Assembly: GCA_019751875.1 (NCBI GenBank)
Contig: JAIEMV010000012.1
Coordinates: 1-64,000 of the forward strand
Origin: Hyphomicrobium sp.
GTDB lineage: Bacteria > Pseudomonadota > Alphaproteobacteria > Rhizobiales > Hyphomicrobiaceae
Direction of reading: 5' to 3'
Length of the DNA stretch: 64,000 nucleotides
Part shown: positions 27,536 through 36,361 of the stretch, one piece after another
Numbering within the stretch: the first letter of the stretch is position 1
Layout: each line of letters begins with the position of its first letter
The notes under the pieces: model-generated
The model's database searches: none
Told to the model about the DNA's origin: nothing
Seen by the model: the letters and a program-made list of their open reading frames with translations, nothing else
Program-made: the position numbers and the translations under genes

Positions 27536-28645
27536 TTACTTGCCGGTCACGACACCCGTCCACAGGCGCGTCACCGTTCGTTGTGTCTTCGCGTCATAGG
27601 CGAGTTTCACAAACAGCTTCGACATCGTGTCTTCATCCGGATAAATCGCCGGATCGTTCTTTACCTCCTCCGATATGAACTCCTTCGAGGGGAGGTTTCC
27701 GTTCGCATAATTGATGTAATTCGAAGCCTTGGCGATCACTTCCGGCTTCAGAAGGTAATTGAGAAACTCGTGCGCTTCGGCGACGTTCTCGGCATCCTTC
27801 GGAATGGCCATCATATCGAACCACATCATCGCGCCTTCCTTCGGGATGGAATACTTGATGACGTGACCGTTCTTGGCTTCCTCTGCACGGTCGCGGGCCT
27901 GCAGAATATCGCCGGACCAGCCGACCGCGATGCAGATGTCGCCATCCGCCAGCGCGTTGATGTACTCCGACGAATGGAACTTGCGCACGTTCGGGCGGAT
28001 CGACTTCAACAGTTCCGCGCCTTTCTTCAGTTCGGCCTCGTCCTTGGTATTGGGATCGATACCCAGGTAGCGTAGGGCGGAGGAAAGAATGTCATCGGGG
28101 CTGTCGAGCATGAAGATGCCGCAGTCCTTGAACTTCGCGGCAATCTCAGGCTTGAACACGAGATCCCATGAGTTCACCGGCGCATCGCCCAGCCGTTCCT
28201 TGATCTTTGCTTCGTTGTACCCGATGCCCGTCGTGCCCCACATGTAGGTGATGGCATGTTCGCCGTTCGGATCATAAACGTCGGTGCGCTTGGCGACTTC
28301 CGGCCAGACATTTCCGATGTTCGTAAGTTTCGACTTGTCGAGCTTCTGGAATACGCCGGCCTTGATCTGACGTGACAGGAACGCTCCCGTCGGCACGACG
28401 ATGTCGTAGCCCGTTTTGCCTGCGAGCAACTTTGTCTCGAGAACTTCGTTGCTGTCGAAGACGTCGTACGTGACCTTGATGCCGGTTTCCTTGGTGAAGT
28501 CCGCGAGGATCGATTCATCGATGTAGTCGGACCAATTGTAGACCTTCACTTCGCGATCCTTCGCAAAGGATGCGGAGGCGACCGCCAGAGCGGCAGCGGC
28601 CACGCCCGCGAGAGTCGCAAGGCGCTTTATTCCGGGATTCAACAT
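27536..28645 (-). CDS. Periplasmic polyamine-binding protein (PotD/PotF-like)
   Basis: The solute-binding subunit of the importer (369 residues). A signal peptide of about 28 residues ends near ASASFAK. The mature protein starts with VKVYNWSDYIDESILADFTKE, continues TYDVFDSNEVLETKLLAG and GYDIVVPT, and has YMWGTTGIGYNE, all typical of PotF/PotD. The conserved aromatic and acidic residues around NWSDYI suggest a diamine or polyamine ligand. It heads the transporter operon and is divergent from the GntR gene, with an operator candidate between them. Confidence 0.92.
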   Translation of the reverse strand: MLNPGIKRLATLAGVAAAALAVASASFAKDREVKVYNWSDYIDESILADFTKETGIKVTYDVFDSNEVLETKLLAGKTGYDIVVPTGAFLSRQIKAGVFQKLDKSKLTNIGNVWPEVAKRTDVYDPNGEHAITYMWGTTGIGYNEAKIKERLGDAPVNSWDLVFKPEIAAKFKDCGIFMLDSPDDILSSALRYLGIDPNTKDEAELKKGAELLKSIRPNVRKFHSSEYINALADGDICIAVGWSGDILQARDRAEEAKNGHVIKYSIPKEGAMMWFDMMAIPKDAENVAEAHEFLNYLLKPEVIAKASNYINYANGNLPSKEFISEEVKNDPAIYPDEDTMSKLFVKLAYDAKTQRTVTRLWTGVVTGK

Positions 28646-28729
28646 TTACGAACTCCTGTCTGGAGAGTTTGAGTCGTCACGATGCTGGCCCCGCGCAGAC
28701 GTCCGCGCCCCATTCGCAACGTGCCCCCA

Positions 28730-28741
28730 TTGTGATCACAA
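28730..28741. promoter_or_regulatory. Palindromic operator candidate 3 (transporter/gntR)
   Basis: TTGTGATCACAA is a perfect 12-bp palindrome in the divergent promoter region between the binding-protein gene (start 28645) and the GntR gene (start 28831). It would serve repression of the transporter and autoregulation. Confidence 0.75.
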
Positions 28742-28830
28742 ATTTCCGGCGCTACAAGAGTGTCGTTTCATCAATGTGCCACACAGGCGGGCGGCACCCC
28801 GCCGGTGACAGTCGAGGAGTAGTCGGTCGC

Positions 28831-29556
28831 ATGAAGCGTCTGACAGGTGCATCCGCCGGCGGCAAAGCCGGCGTGAACGGCGGCGACGAACCGCCAGAAA
28901 CCCAGACAATCGTGGGGCTTACCACCCACGAGGAAGTTTATCGCCGGCTGCGGGAGCAGATCCTGTACGGCGGCATCAAACCCGGCTCGGCGGTGACGCT
29001 GCGCGGGCTCGCCGATGAACTGAGCGTCAGTCCCATGCCGGTCCGTGAGGCTGTCCGCAGGCTCATTGCCGAACGCGCGCTGCTGCTGCAAGACAACCGC
29101 CGCGTCATGGTCGCGCCAATGACGCGCGAGACTTTCGAGCAGATTTTGTTTGCCCGCCGTGCTCTCGAGCCCGAACTCGCAGCCCGCGCGCTCGCCAAGC
29201 TCACAAAATCCGATATCGCCGCCATTGAAGCGGTGGACCGGTCGATCGACACCGCCATGCGGGCCGGAGATACCGAGGGCTACATGCGCGCCAACTACCA
29301 ATTCCACTTTGCGATCTACCGCAAGTCGGAGGCCTGGACGCTCGTCGCACTAGTCGAGAGCATCTGGCTCCAGTTTGGCCCCTTTATGCGCATGGCCTAT
29401 GGCCGGATCGGCACCTCCACAATCGAAGATCATCATGAATTTGCGATCTCTGCGATGAAGAAGGGGAGTGCCGCCGACCTCCGAAAGGCTATCGATGCTG
29501 ATATCGGGCAGGGTATGGGTTTCATCGGTGAAGCGGTTTTATCCCGCGCCGGCTGA
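28831..29556 (+). CDS. GntR-family regulator with FCD domain
   Basis: A 241-residue FadR-subfamily regulator. The winged helix-turn-helix (about residues 30–95) contains YRRLREQILYGGIKPG, LADELSVSPMPVREAVRRL and NRRVMV. The FCD effector domain follows, with metal- or ligand-binding residues in NYQFHFAIY and EDHHEF. It is the only regulator inside the polyamine cluster, and four copies of a GntR-type palindrome flank the genes around it, so it is probably their repressor, with a polyamine or its glutamyl derivative as inducer. The ATG at 28831 follows a GAGGAG site. E. coli PuuR belongs to a different family. Confidence 0.88.
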   Translation: MKRLTGASAGGKAGVNGGDEPPETQTIVGLTTHEEVYRRLREQILYGGIKPGSAVTLRGLADELSVSPMPVREAVRRLIAERALLLQDNRRVMVAPMTRETFEQILFARRALEPELAARALAKLTKSDIAAIEAVDRSIDTAMRAGDTEGYMRANYQFHFAIYRKSEAWTLVALVESIWLQFGPFMRMAYGRIGTSTIEDHHEFAISAMKKGSAADLRKAIDADIGQGMGFIGEAVLSRAG

Positions 29557-29615
29557 AGACTTAGCGCCGTTCGACCATCTCCATGCCAAGCCCCGCCTTG
29601 AGTTCGGCTCGAAAT

Positions 29616-29625
29616 TGTGATCACA
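29616..29625. promoter_or_regulatory. Palindromic operator candidate 4 (puuA-like)
   Basis: TGTGATCACA, within AAATTGTGATCACATTC, lies 60 bp after the gntR stop and about 155 bp before the ligase start. It suggests a separate promoter for the puuA-like gene under the same regulator. Confidence 0.7.
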
Positions 29626-29781
29626 TTCGACCTAGGTGCCCGCGCGGGTGCACCGAAACCGGCCTCCAATCGGAAAGACGGTCAAGAACCACGGCCGCGT
29701 ATGGGCCGGTCATGGGCTCTCCGGCTGCCGGCACTGCCGGCGGCATTCCATCAGCAACATAACATTGCATCAGGTGTGAGC

Positions 29782-31182
29782 ATGAGTGCCGAGCAGCGGT
29801 CCGGGTCTGGCGAGAGCGAGATTTTGGGCGTCGGAACAACGGCGGAAGACGTGCGGGCTTGGGTCCGCGCTCACCGGATCGAAGAAGTCGATTGCGCGGT
29901 CCCCGATATCGCGGGTGTAGCGCGCGGCAAGACCATGCCCGTCGAAAAATTCGTAAAACTCGAACCGGTCCATCTGCCGATCTCGATCTTCCATCAGACG
30001 ATCACCGGCGATTACGTGGGCTTTGAGGAGGACGGACAGGCGCTCTATGCCGAGAGCGACTTGATGATGGTTCCGGACCTGACGACGATCCGCCCCGCGC
30101 CGTGGGCATCGAGCCCCACCGCTCAGGTCATCCACGACGCGACGTGGCAGAATGGAGATCCCGTCGAGATCGCGCCCCGTGCGGTCTTGCGCCGTGTGGT
30201 CGAACTCTACGCGAAAGAAGGCTGGGCGCCCGTCGTCGCGCCCGAACTCGAATTCTACCTTACGAAAACCAATCCTGATCCCGATTATCCGCTGGAACCG
30301 CCGACGGGGCGCTCCGGCCGTAAGGGTTCCGGCCGTCAGGCGTACAGCCTCGGTGCCGTCGACGAATACGACAAAATCGTAGATGACATCTATGAATTTG
30401 CCGAACTTCAGTACCTGCAGATCGACACCATCATTCAGGAAGGCGGCGCGGCACAACTCGAAATCAATCTCGTGCACGGCGATCCGGTTCATCTCGCCGA
30501 TCAGGTTTTTCTATTCAAGCGCACCATCCGCGAGGCCGCATTCAGGCACGGCTGCTACGCGACGTTCATGGCCAAGCCGCTCGAAAATGAGCCCGGTAGC
30601 GCCATGCACATCCACCAGAGCGTGGTCGACAAGAAAACGGGCCGCAACATCTTCACAGACGAACACGGCCAGCCGAGCAAGCTGTTCCACCAATTTCTGG
30701 CCGGCCAGCAGACCTATTTGCCGTCCGCCATGTGTCTGTTTGCTCCGTACGTGAATTCCTACCGCCGTCTGGTGCCGGGTGGTGCCGCCCCGATCAACGT
30801 CGAGTGGGGCCTCGACAACCGCTCGGCCGGATTACGCATTCCCGTATCCGGCCCCGGCTCCCGCCGTGTTGAAAATCGGCTCCCCGGATCAGATAGCAAC
30901 CCCTATCTTGCTATCGCCGCCAGCCTTGCCAGCGGCTATCTCGGCATGAAGAACCAGCTCCAACCGCGACCAGCCGTTGCAGGCAACGCCTATCGCAATG
31001 CCCATCAGCTGCCGCGCGGACTTCTCGAAGCGCTTCTCGAGTTCGAAGACAGCAAGGATCTGCACGATATCCTCGGCCACCGCTTCAGCCACGTTTACAT
31101 GCAGATGAAGCGGTCGGAGTTCGAGGAGTTCATGCGCGTGATCAGCCCGTGGGAACGCGAGCACTTGCTGCTCAGCGTCTAA
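29782..31182 (+). CDS. puuA: Glutamine synthetase family protein, gamma-glutamylputrescine synthetase-like
   Basis: A 466-residue member of the glutamine synthetase superfamily, near E. coli PuuA in length. PuuA links glutamate to putrescine with ATP. Visible landmarks are VAPELEFYL (metal-binding Glu), GGAAQLEINL, GSAMHIHQS (ATP/metal His) and the arginine-containing NRSAGLRIPV and RRVENRLPGSDSNPYLAIAAS. The Tyr adenylylation loop of GlnA is not evident. Context with the PuuB homologue and importer favours a polyamine substrate. Other gamma-glutamyl-amine ligases are possible. The ATG at 29782 was chosen; an in-frame GTG lies 6 nt upstream. Confidence 0.86.
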   Translation: MSAEQRSGSGESEILGVGTTAEDVRAWVRAHRIEEVDCAVPDIAGVARGKTMPVEKFVKLEPVHLPISIFHQTITGDYVGFEEDGQALYAESDLMMVPDLTTIRPAPWASSPTAQVIHDATWQNGDPVEIAPRAVLRRVVELYAKEGWAPVVAPELEFYLTKTNPDPDYPLEPPTGRSGRKGSGRQAYSLGAVDEYDKIVDDIYEFAELQYLQIDTIIQEGGAAQLEINLVHGDPVHLADQVFLFKRTIREAAFRHGCYATFMAKPLENEPGSAMHIHQSVVDKKTGRNIFTDEHGQPSKLFHQFLAGQQTYLPSAMCLFAPYVNSYRRLVPGGAAPINVEWGLDNRSAGLRIPVSGPGSRRVENRLPGSDSNPYLAIAASLASGYLGMKNQLQPRPAVAGNAYRNAHQLPRGLLEALLEFEDSKDLHDILGHRFSHVYMQMKRSEFEEFMRVISPWEREHLLLSV

Positions 31183-31185
31183 GCC

Positions 31186-31695
31186 TCAGGCCGCTTTCGA
31201 TCCCACCGACATGATACGGCCGAGCAGCGTTTTGAACGCTTCACGGTCCGCCTCGCTGAACCCCGCCAGAAGCTCCTCCTCCACGTCGCGCGCGATGGGG
31301 GCCGCACGCATGAGGATGGACCGGCCCTCTTCCGTCACGTCGACGGCATACATGCGCGCATCCGTCTTGGTACGCTGCCGGTGGATCAGTCCGCGCATCT
31401 CTAGCCGTCGGACGATATCGGCGAGCGTCGAGCGATCGATGCCAGACACCTCGCACAGCGTCGTCTGGCTGGGCTTATCCAACCCGTCGATCGCAGCCAG
31501 AACGATGAATTGGCGTGCCGTTATGCCTAGTTCGCCCGACGCGCGAGCAAAGAGCTCTTCGGCGTGCTGACCGGCGCGATGCAACAAGTGCGTCGCACTC
31601 GATGAAGCGAAGCTGAGGGTCGAGTCAGGCTGCACCCGATTTCTTGCTTCATCTGACTTATGCTCCGCGCGATCATTCTTTGTTGCTGTCGTCAT
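31186..31695 (-). CDS. MarR-family transcription regulator
   Basis: A 169-residue winged-helix regulator. The core runs from ELGITARQFIVLAAIDG through the recognition helix CEVSGIDRSTLADIVRRLEMRGLI, followed by the wing KTDARMYAVDVTEEG. About 40 unstructured residues precede it. It converges on the puuA-like gene with a 3-nt gap and may respond to a phenolic or other small ligand. The target is not evident, though a self-regulated promoter in the region upstream of 31695 would be usual. Confidence 0.9.
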   Translation of the reverse strand: MTTATKNDRAEHKSDEARNRVQPDSTLSFASSSATHLLHRAGQHAEELFARASGELGITARQFIVLAAIDGLDKPSQTTLCEVSGIDRSTLADIVRRLEMRGLIHRQRTKTDARMYAVDVTEEGRSILMRAAPIARDVEEELLAGFSEADREAFKTLLGRIMSVGSKAA

Positions 31696-32077
31696 GATCC
31701 TTGGCCCATCGATAAATGACGAACGCCATTGCGCCGCTAAACGCGTTGCGTCTCTGTCATGTAAGCGTTTGAAGCTGAGGAAGTTCGCGGACCGCTGCGA
31801 AAATCATTCCCCGGACTCAACTGCGGGGCTTGAAAAAAGCTAGAGGGCGGTAAGATAGCAAACTTCATCGATTATGAAAGAAATTTGGGCAAACGCCCAT
31901 ATATTCGGCAGTTACGGATGTCGTACAATCCGGAGGCAAGGTGTGCAAGCCGCTAAGTCACAGCTTGCTTCATAACGGCGCCAAAAACAATAAAGGCGCG
32001 CCCTTCAGAGCGCACCTTTACCGATTTCGGGTCAAATAAGCGACAGCTGGCGTCGTGAACGCGCTTCAGTGCGCGCG
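31696..32077. other. Intergenic region between marR and a secreted-protein gene
   Basis: No gene is supported in these 382 bases. The part near 31700–31900 should hold the marR promoter, including the partly palindromic CTTCATCGATTATGAAAG. The right end holds the terminator described separately. The base composition between 31850 and 31920 is noticeably more AT-rich than its neighbours. Confidence 0.5.
31981..32019 (-). terminator. Intrinsic terminator of the 32078–32383 gene
   Basis: On the minus strand, AAAGGTGCGC, an 8-nt loop and GCGCGCCTTT form a 10-bp stem with one G·U pair. ATTGTTTTTGG follows as the U-rich tract. It lies about 60 nt after the stop codon. Confidence 0.85.
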
Positions 32078-32383
32078 TCAGTGCATGTACGAGGTGTTGC
32101 CGCCGATCGGCGACGTTGGCTGTTCCCAAAAGAAATCGCCCATGAGCGGCGCACCCGACGTACGGGCATTGATCGTGGGATCCTGTCGCCGTGTATTACC
32201 GATGATGTCGGACTTACGCACCGTGTAACCGCCCCGGCGTCCGTAGTAGCTTTTACCGGTGAGCGGCTTGGCCTTCTTTCCGTTGGATGTCGATTGCGCC
32301 TCGGCGGGCTGCGGGGCGGCAGATGCTGCGATCCCCGTCACGAGAAGAGCTGCCATCATCGTCTTGAGCAGGGTACCGGCCAC
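32078..32383 (-). CDS. Small secreted hypothetical protein
   Basis: A 101-residue exported protein. A signal peptide (LLKTMMAALLVTGIAASA) ends near PAEAQS. The mature part is basic and Tyr/Gly-rich (GKSYYGRRGGYTVRKSDIIG) and ends with DFFWEQPTSPIGGNTSYMH. No cysteine or catalytic motif is visible. No family name was recognised. It has its own strong terminator, so it is probably a monocistronic, well expressed gene. Confidence 0.7.
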   Translation of the reverse strand: MAGTLLKTMMAALLVTGIAASAAPQPAEAQSTSNGKKAKPLTGKSYYGRRGGYTVRKSDIIGNTRRQDPTINARTSGAPLMGDFFWEQPTSPIGGNTSYMH

Positions 32384-32641
32384 GGGGCGCCTCCAGAAAG
32401 CATTGATGCTGCGAGGCTAATGCGCCCGCGGTGTTCGGTCTAGCACATAGGGGTTAATTCTTCTTAGGGAAGATGCGTTACGGCCACATCGGCAAAATCG
32501 ATTTCTGCGCCGCTCACATCGCCGGTCACACCTCGGGCGGCGGCTCCGCCCATGACACCACTATTTTCTTGCCCAGCTTGACAAGCGACGGGCCGGCAGG
32601 CGTCCTCTGAGGCAAGGCTAATCGCGCGGTGGAGTACGATC

Positions 32642-33058
32642 ATGGACATTGCCCGGCGGTCGCAGATGTGGGGCCTTGATGCTGGATCGCTGACCGTCCG
32701 GCGGATCATCCTTGCCTCGGTCGTGATCCTGGCCGCCACAACAGGTGTGATCGCAGGTCACCTGTCGGCACCCGGCACCAACGTCGATGCCGATCTGACA
32801 CTCCTGCTGCGCTTTATGGCTTTGATGAAAGTCGCGATCATACTCGCCGCAGCCGGGCTGGTGGCATGGCGCTTCGGATTCGAGCTTCCGTCGCGGCTGG
32901 CCGCCGGTTACATCGCAGCCGTGGGGCTGATGGCGCTGTCGCCTGGTCTCATCTGGAGCCAAAGCTCACTGACGCTGGCCAGCGCGTTCTTTCATTCCGG
33001 ACTGCTGTTCGGTCTCGTCCTCGCTGCGCGTGACGGGTTCACCAAGTCGCGCGAATAA
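32642..33058 (+). CDS. Hypothetical integral membrane protein
   Basis: A 138-residue protein with four hydrophobic stretches, roughly residues 20–40, 55–80, 85–105 and 112–132 (IILASVVILAATTGVIAG, FMALMKVAIILAAAGLVAW, LAAGYIAAVGLMALSPG, ASAFFHSGLLFGLVLAA). No catalytic motif was found. It converges with recQ, their stops being 4 nt apart. No family name was recognised. Confidence 0.65.
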   Translation: MDIARRSQMWGLDAGSLTVRRIILASVVILAATTGVIAGHLSAPGTNVDADLTLLLRFMALMKVAIILAAAGLVAWRFGFELPSRLAAGYIAAVGLMALSPGLIWSQSSLTLASAFFHSGLLFGLVLAARDGFTKSRE

Positions 33059-33062
33059 CTCA

Positions 33063-35249
33063 TCACGCCAATTCCGCCAGCACGCACTTGAGGATGCCGT
33101 AATCGAACCGGCCATCGAGTGCGCCATGAGCCGGCCCGAGCTTACCGCTTTCGAGCGTCGCCGTACGTTCGAACGCCTCGTGGATTTCCTCAAGGTCGCT
33201 GTCGTCGAGATCCTTCAGCACCGCACGCGCCTCGATCAGGCCTGCCTCGATCGCTTCGGCGAAGTGGCCGTAGATCGTGCCGACGCCGAGGCCGCGCCGC
33301 TCCGCGATCGCATCCGCGTCTAGCCCCTGGAGGTGCAGCGCCAGCGTTTCGTTCACCGTGGCCGACAAACGGTTCTTCAAGACAGGATGGCTGGCGAACG
33401 CAGCCAGCGTATCCAGCATCGCCTGCCCATATCGTTTGATCTTGCTCGCCCCGAGCCCCGTGATATCGCCGAGCGCATCGAGTGTCTGGGGACGCTTCTC
33501 GGCCAGTTCGGCCAGCGTGCGATCGTGACAGATCACATAGGGCGGCAGCTTGGCTTCCGCCGCCAGCCTGGCCCGTAGCGCCCGCAGAGCAGTGAATGCG
33601 GCCTGATGTTCGGATGCGACTCCTGCCGCTGCCGGGCTCTTTTTCTCGCGCTTGGTCTTACCGCCGCGCTCACTGGCAGTGGCAACGCGCATGAGAAACT
33701 TTTCTTCTCCGCGCAGCAGTGGCCTCGCCCTGTCCGTCAGGACCAGCGTGCCAAAGCCCTCGTCGTCGCCAGTGAGGTAACCCTGCGCGACAAGCTGCCG
33801 GTAAAGTCCGCGCCAGACAGTCGCGTCCGTCTCTTTGCCGATGCCGAACACCGTCAGCTTGTCATGCGATGACCGGATGCAACGCTCATCTGCTTTCCCA
33901 TGCAGGATGTCGATCAGGTAGCCGACCCCGTAACGCTGGCCCGTCCGATAAACCGTCGACAGCGCCTTCTGCGCCAGAACGGTTCCATCCTCCGTCGCCG
34001 GTGGAGTGAGGCAGTTGTCGCAATTCCCGCACGGCGGGCTGCCGCCCTCACCGAAGTAAGCGAGCAAGGCCTGTCGCCGGCACGTTACCAGTTCCCCGAG
34101 TCCGATCAGCGCATCGAGTTTCTGCCGTTGCACCTGCTTGAAGGCGTCCGAGCCATCCGACTGCGCGATCCACTGCCGCTGCTGAATGACGTCCTGCAGC
34201 GAATAGGCGAGCCAGGCATTGGCCGGCTCCCCGTCGCGTCCGGCGCGCCCCGTCTCCTGATAGTAGGCCTCGATCGATTTCGGCAGGCTCAAATGGGCCA
34301 CGAAGCGCACGTCTGGCTTGTCGATTCCCATGCCGAACGCGATCGTCGCGACGATGATGAGCCCGTCCTCCTGCAGAAATCGTTCCTGTGCCCGCCGACG
34401 GATCTGCGGATCTAGCCCCGCGTGATAGGCCAGCGCCCGTCGGCCTTTCGTTGTCAGCCAGGCAGCCGTTTCTTCCACTTGCTTGCGCGACAGGCAGTAG
34501 ACGATGCCTGCATCTTCCGGATGCTCCGCCTCGATGAACTGCCAAAGCCGCTCGCGCGCGCTGACCGATCCCATTTCTGCAATGGTGTAGCGAATGTTCG
34601 GCCGGTCGAAGCTCGCAACGAATTGCTCGGCTTGCTCGAGGCTGAGTTCCGCGACGATCTCTTCCCGCGTGCGCTCATCCGCTGTCGCCGTCAGCGCGAC
34701 ACGCGGCACACCCGGAAAACGGTCGGCGAGCTGCCGTAGCTGCCGGTATTCCGGCCGGAAGTCATGACCCCACTGCGAAACGCAGTGCGCTTCGTCGATG
34801 GCGAACAGTGAAATCGTCGTCTGCCCGAGCAGCGAGATCATCCGCTCCTGCAACAACCGTTCGGGCGCGACATACAACAGGTCGAGTGCTCCGGCGACGA
34901 GCTGCCGTTCCACCGCCTGCTGTTCGGCAAACGACAGGCTCGAGTTGAGAAATGCCGCCGAGACGCCGGCTTCCTTGAGCGCGTCCACCTGATCCTGCAT
35001 CAGCGCGATCAGCGGCGAGACGACGATGCCCGTCCCGGCCCGGACGATGGCCGGGATCTGGTAGCAAAGTGACTTGCCTCCGCCGGTTGGCATCAGAACG
35101 AGGGCGTCGCGCCCCGCGAGCACAGTCTCGATGATGGCGGACTGGTGCAGCCGGAAGCTGTGATAGCCGAACACGCGTTCGAGGACGCCGAGGGCGTCCT
35201 CGAGCTTGGGTCCCTCGGTCGATGGTTTCCGCTGAGCGGCGGGGGGCAT
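33063..35249 (-). CDS. recQ: ATP-dependent DNA helicase RecQ
   Basis: A RecQ helicase for recombination and fork repair. The core carries [11 protein letters not shown] (Walker A, about residue 55), [17 protein letters not shown] (motif II), ALTATA (III), YCLSRKQVE (IV), [17 protein letters not shown] (V) and [10 protein letters not shown] (VI). The zinc-binding RQC region has [14 protein letters not shown], and an HRDC domain follows ([21 protein letters not shown]). The last 80 residues add a helix-turn-helix ([20 protein letters not shown]). The ATG at 35249 best matches family starts. The frame is open to an ATG at 35462, which would add 71 residues of unknown type. Confidence 0.93.
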   Translation of the reverse strand: MPPAAQRKPSTEGPKLEDALGVLERVFGYHSFRLHQSAIIETVLAGRDALVLMPTGGGKSLCYQIPAIVRAGTGIVVSPLIALMQDQVDALKEAGVSAAFLNSSLSFAEQQAVERQLVAGALDLLYVAPERLLQERMISLLGQTTISLFAIDEAHCVSQWGHDFRPEYRQLRQLADRFPGVPRVALTATADERTREEIVAELSLEQAEQFVASFDRPNIRYTIAEMGSVSARERLWQFIEAEHPEDAGIVYCLSRKQVEETAAWLTTKGRRALAYHAGLDPQIRRRAQERFLQEDGLIIVATIAFGMGIDKPDVRFVAHLSLPKSIEAYYQETGRAGRDGEPANAWLAYSLQDVIQQRQWIAQSDGSDAFKQVQRQKLDALIGLGELVTCRRQALLAYFGEGGSPPCGNCDNCLTPPATEDGTVLAQKALSTVYRTGQRYGVGYLIDILHGKADERCIRSSHDKLTVFGIGKETDATVWRGLYRQLVAQGYLTGDDEGFGTLVLTDRARPLLRGEEKFLMRVATASERGGKTKREKKSPAAAGVASEHQAAFTALRALRARLAAEAKLPPYVICHDRTLAELAEKRPQTLDALGDITGLGASKIKRYGQAMLDTLAAFASHPVLKNRLSATVNETLALHLQGLDADAIAERRGLGVGTIYGHFAEAIEAGLIEARAVLKDLDDSDLEEIHEAFERTATLESGKLGPAHGALDGRFDYGILKCVLAELA

Positions 35250-35485
35250 GGGTTCTGTTCGGTCAAACAAGAGGATGGGTTCAGCACCCTTAGATGATTC
35301 CGGCTCCTGTGCGGCCGCTGCCAAGACCTTGTCCCGTGAAATCCACCCCATCTCGAAACGCGAACGATAGACTTTTCCGTCGACTGACGTGACGCTGCCA
35401 CGCTCGTGACCTACAACCGGCTTCCACACGGCGGCCGGACAAACGGCAACGAAGTCGCTCATTGCAACCAGAGGACTATCTATCC

Positions 35486-36145
35486 ATGCGCCTGCTGACC
35501 GGTCTCGCCATTGTCTTGGCAGGTCTCTTCTACGTCGCCTGGCCCGCCTGGTCGGCCTACCAGCTCAAGCTGGCCCTCGAGAGCGGCGATGTTGCGGGCG
35601 TCGAACGCGGGATTGACTTTCCGGCAGTGCGCGAATCGCTTCGGCCGGCGGTCATGGCCGGTATTGAGCAGAACTTGAAAGAGGCAACGAAAGGCACGCC
35701 GGGTAGCGATCTTATCATCGAGAAAGTGAGCAAGGATACGCTGCCGAAACTGGTTGAGGCCTCACTCGACACCCTGCTGACACCGCAATCGCTCATTCGT
35801 CTCCACGCTGAAGGCAAAAGCCTTCGCGAGTTCATCAACACCATGAAAACCGGAACGCCGGATCTTGCCGGTCAGGTGGGCGACTTCGTGCGCGATCTCT
35901 TCGGCACGAAAACGGACCCGAACCCTATGCCGGCCGGAGTAGGCGTATCGGCAACCGCAACCCCCATCGTCCCACAGAACCGCCGGTTGGGGTTCGGCAA
36001 CATTAAGTCCGTTGGCCTGGACGGTCCTTTGGGCGTGTCCATCGGGCTGTCGCGTGATCCGAAAGCCACCGCAGCGGATCTGACAGCCACGTTGTCGTTC
36101 GAAGGCACCGGCTGGCGTGTGACACGCCTCATCCCCCGGATCTGA
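35486..36145 (+). CDS. DUF2939 membrane-anchored protein
   Basis: A 219-residue protein with one N-terminal transmembrane or signal-anchor segment ([20 protein letters not shown]) and a periplasmic body. The sequence [21 protein letters not shown] is the hallmark of DUF2939, followed by [13 protein letters not shown]. The function is unknown. The ATG at 35486 has an AGAGGA site. The gene is divergent from recQ. If recQ starts at 35462, the two genes would have only 23 nt for both promoters, which supports the shorter recQ. Confidence 0.82.
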   Translation: MRLLTGLAIVLAGLFYVAWPAWSAYQLKLALESGDVAGVERGIDFPAVRESLRPAVMAGIEQNLKEATKGTPGSDLIIEKVSKDTLPKLVEASLDTLLTPQSLIRLHAEGKSLREFINTMKTGTPDLAGQVGDFVRDLFGTKTDPNPMPAGVGVSATATPIVPQNRRLGFGNIKSVGLDGPLGVSIGLSRDPKATAADLTATLSFEGTGWRVTRLIPRI

Positions 36146-36361
36146 GGTGCGGTTAGTTCCTACATCACAATTAGTTAGGGATCTTCCCCAGCTGTGATGC
36201 GTTTGGGAAAAACAGTAAATTACAAGCTGCGGATACGATCCTTCGTGTGCTCCGTTTATCATCTCTAAAGATAAGCCGGGCAATTGATGGGTTCCAATTT
36301 GCGGACCGTTAAGGACGCAGCGAGAGTGCGCCTTTCGAGTCTAGAGTGCAGGGAGTGATTG

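Noticed and set aside
23170-29625. TGTGATCACA palindromes as Crp (cAMP) sites
   Set aside because: A Crp site is TGTGA-N6-TCACA. Here the half-sites are joined without the six-base spacer, so the geometry is wrong. The restriction to polyamine genes also favours the local GntR protein.
35250-35462. 71-residue N-terminal extension of RecQ
   Set aside because: It matches no helicase part and would crowd the divergent promoter, so the ATG at 35249 was used. It is kept as an open question.
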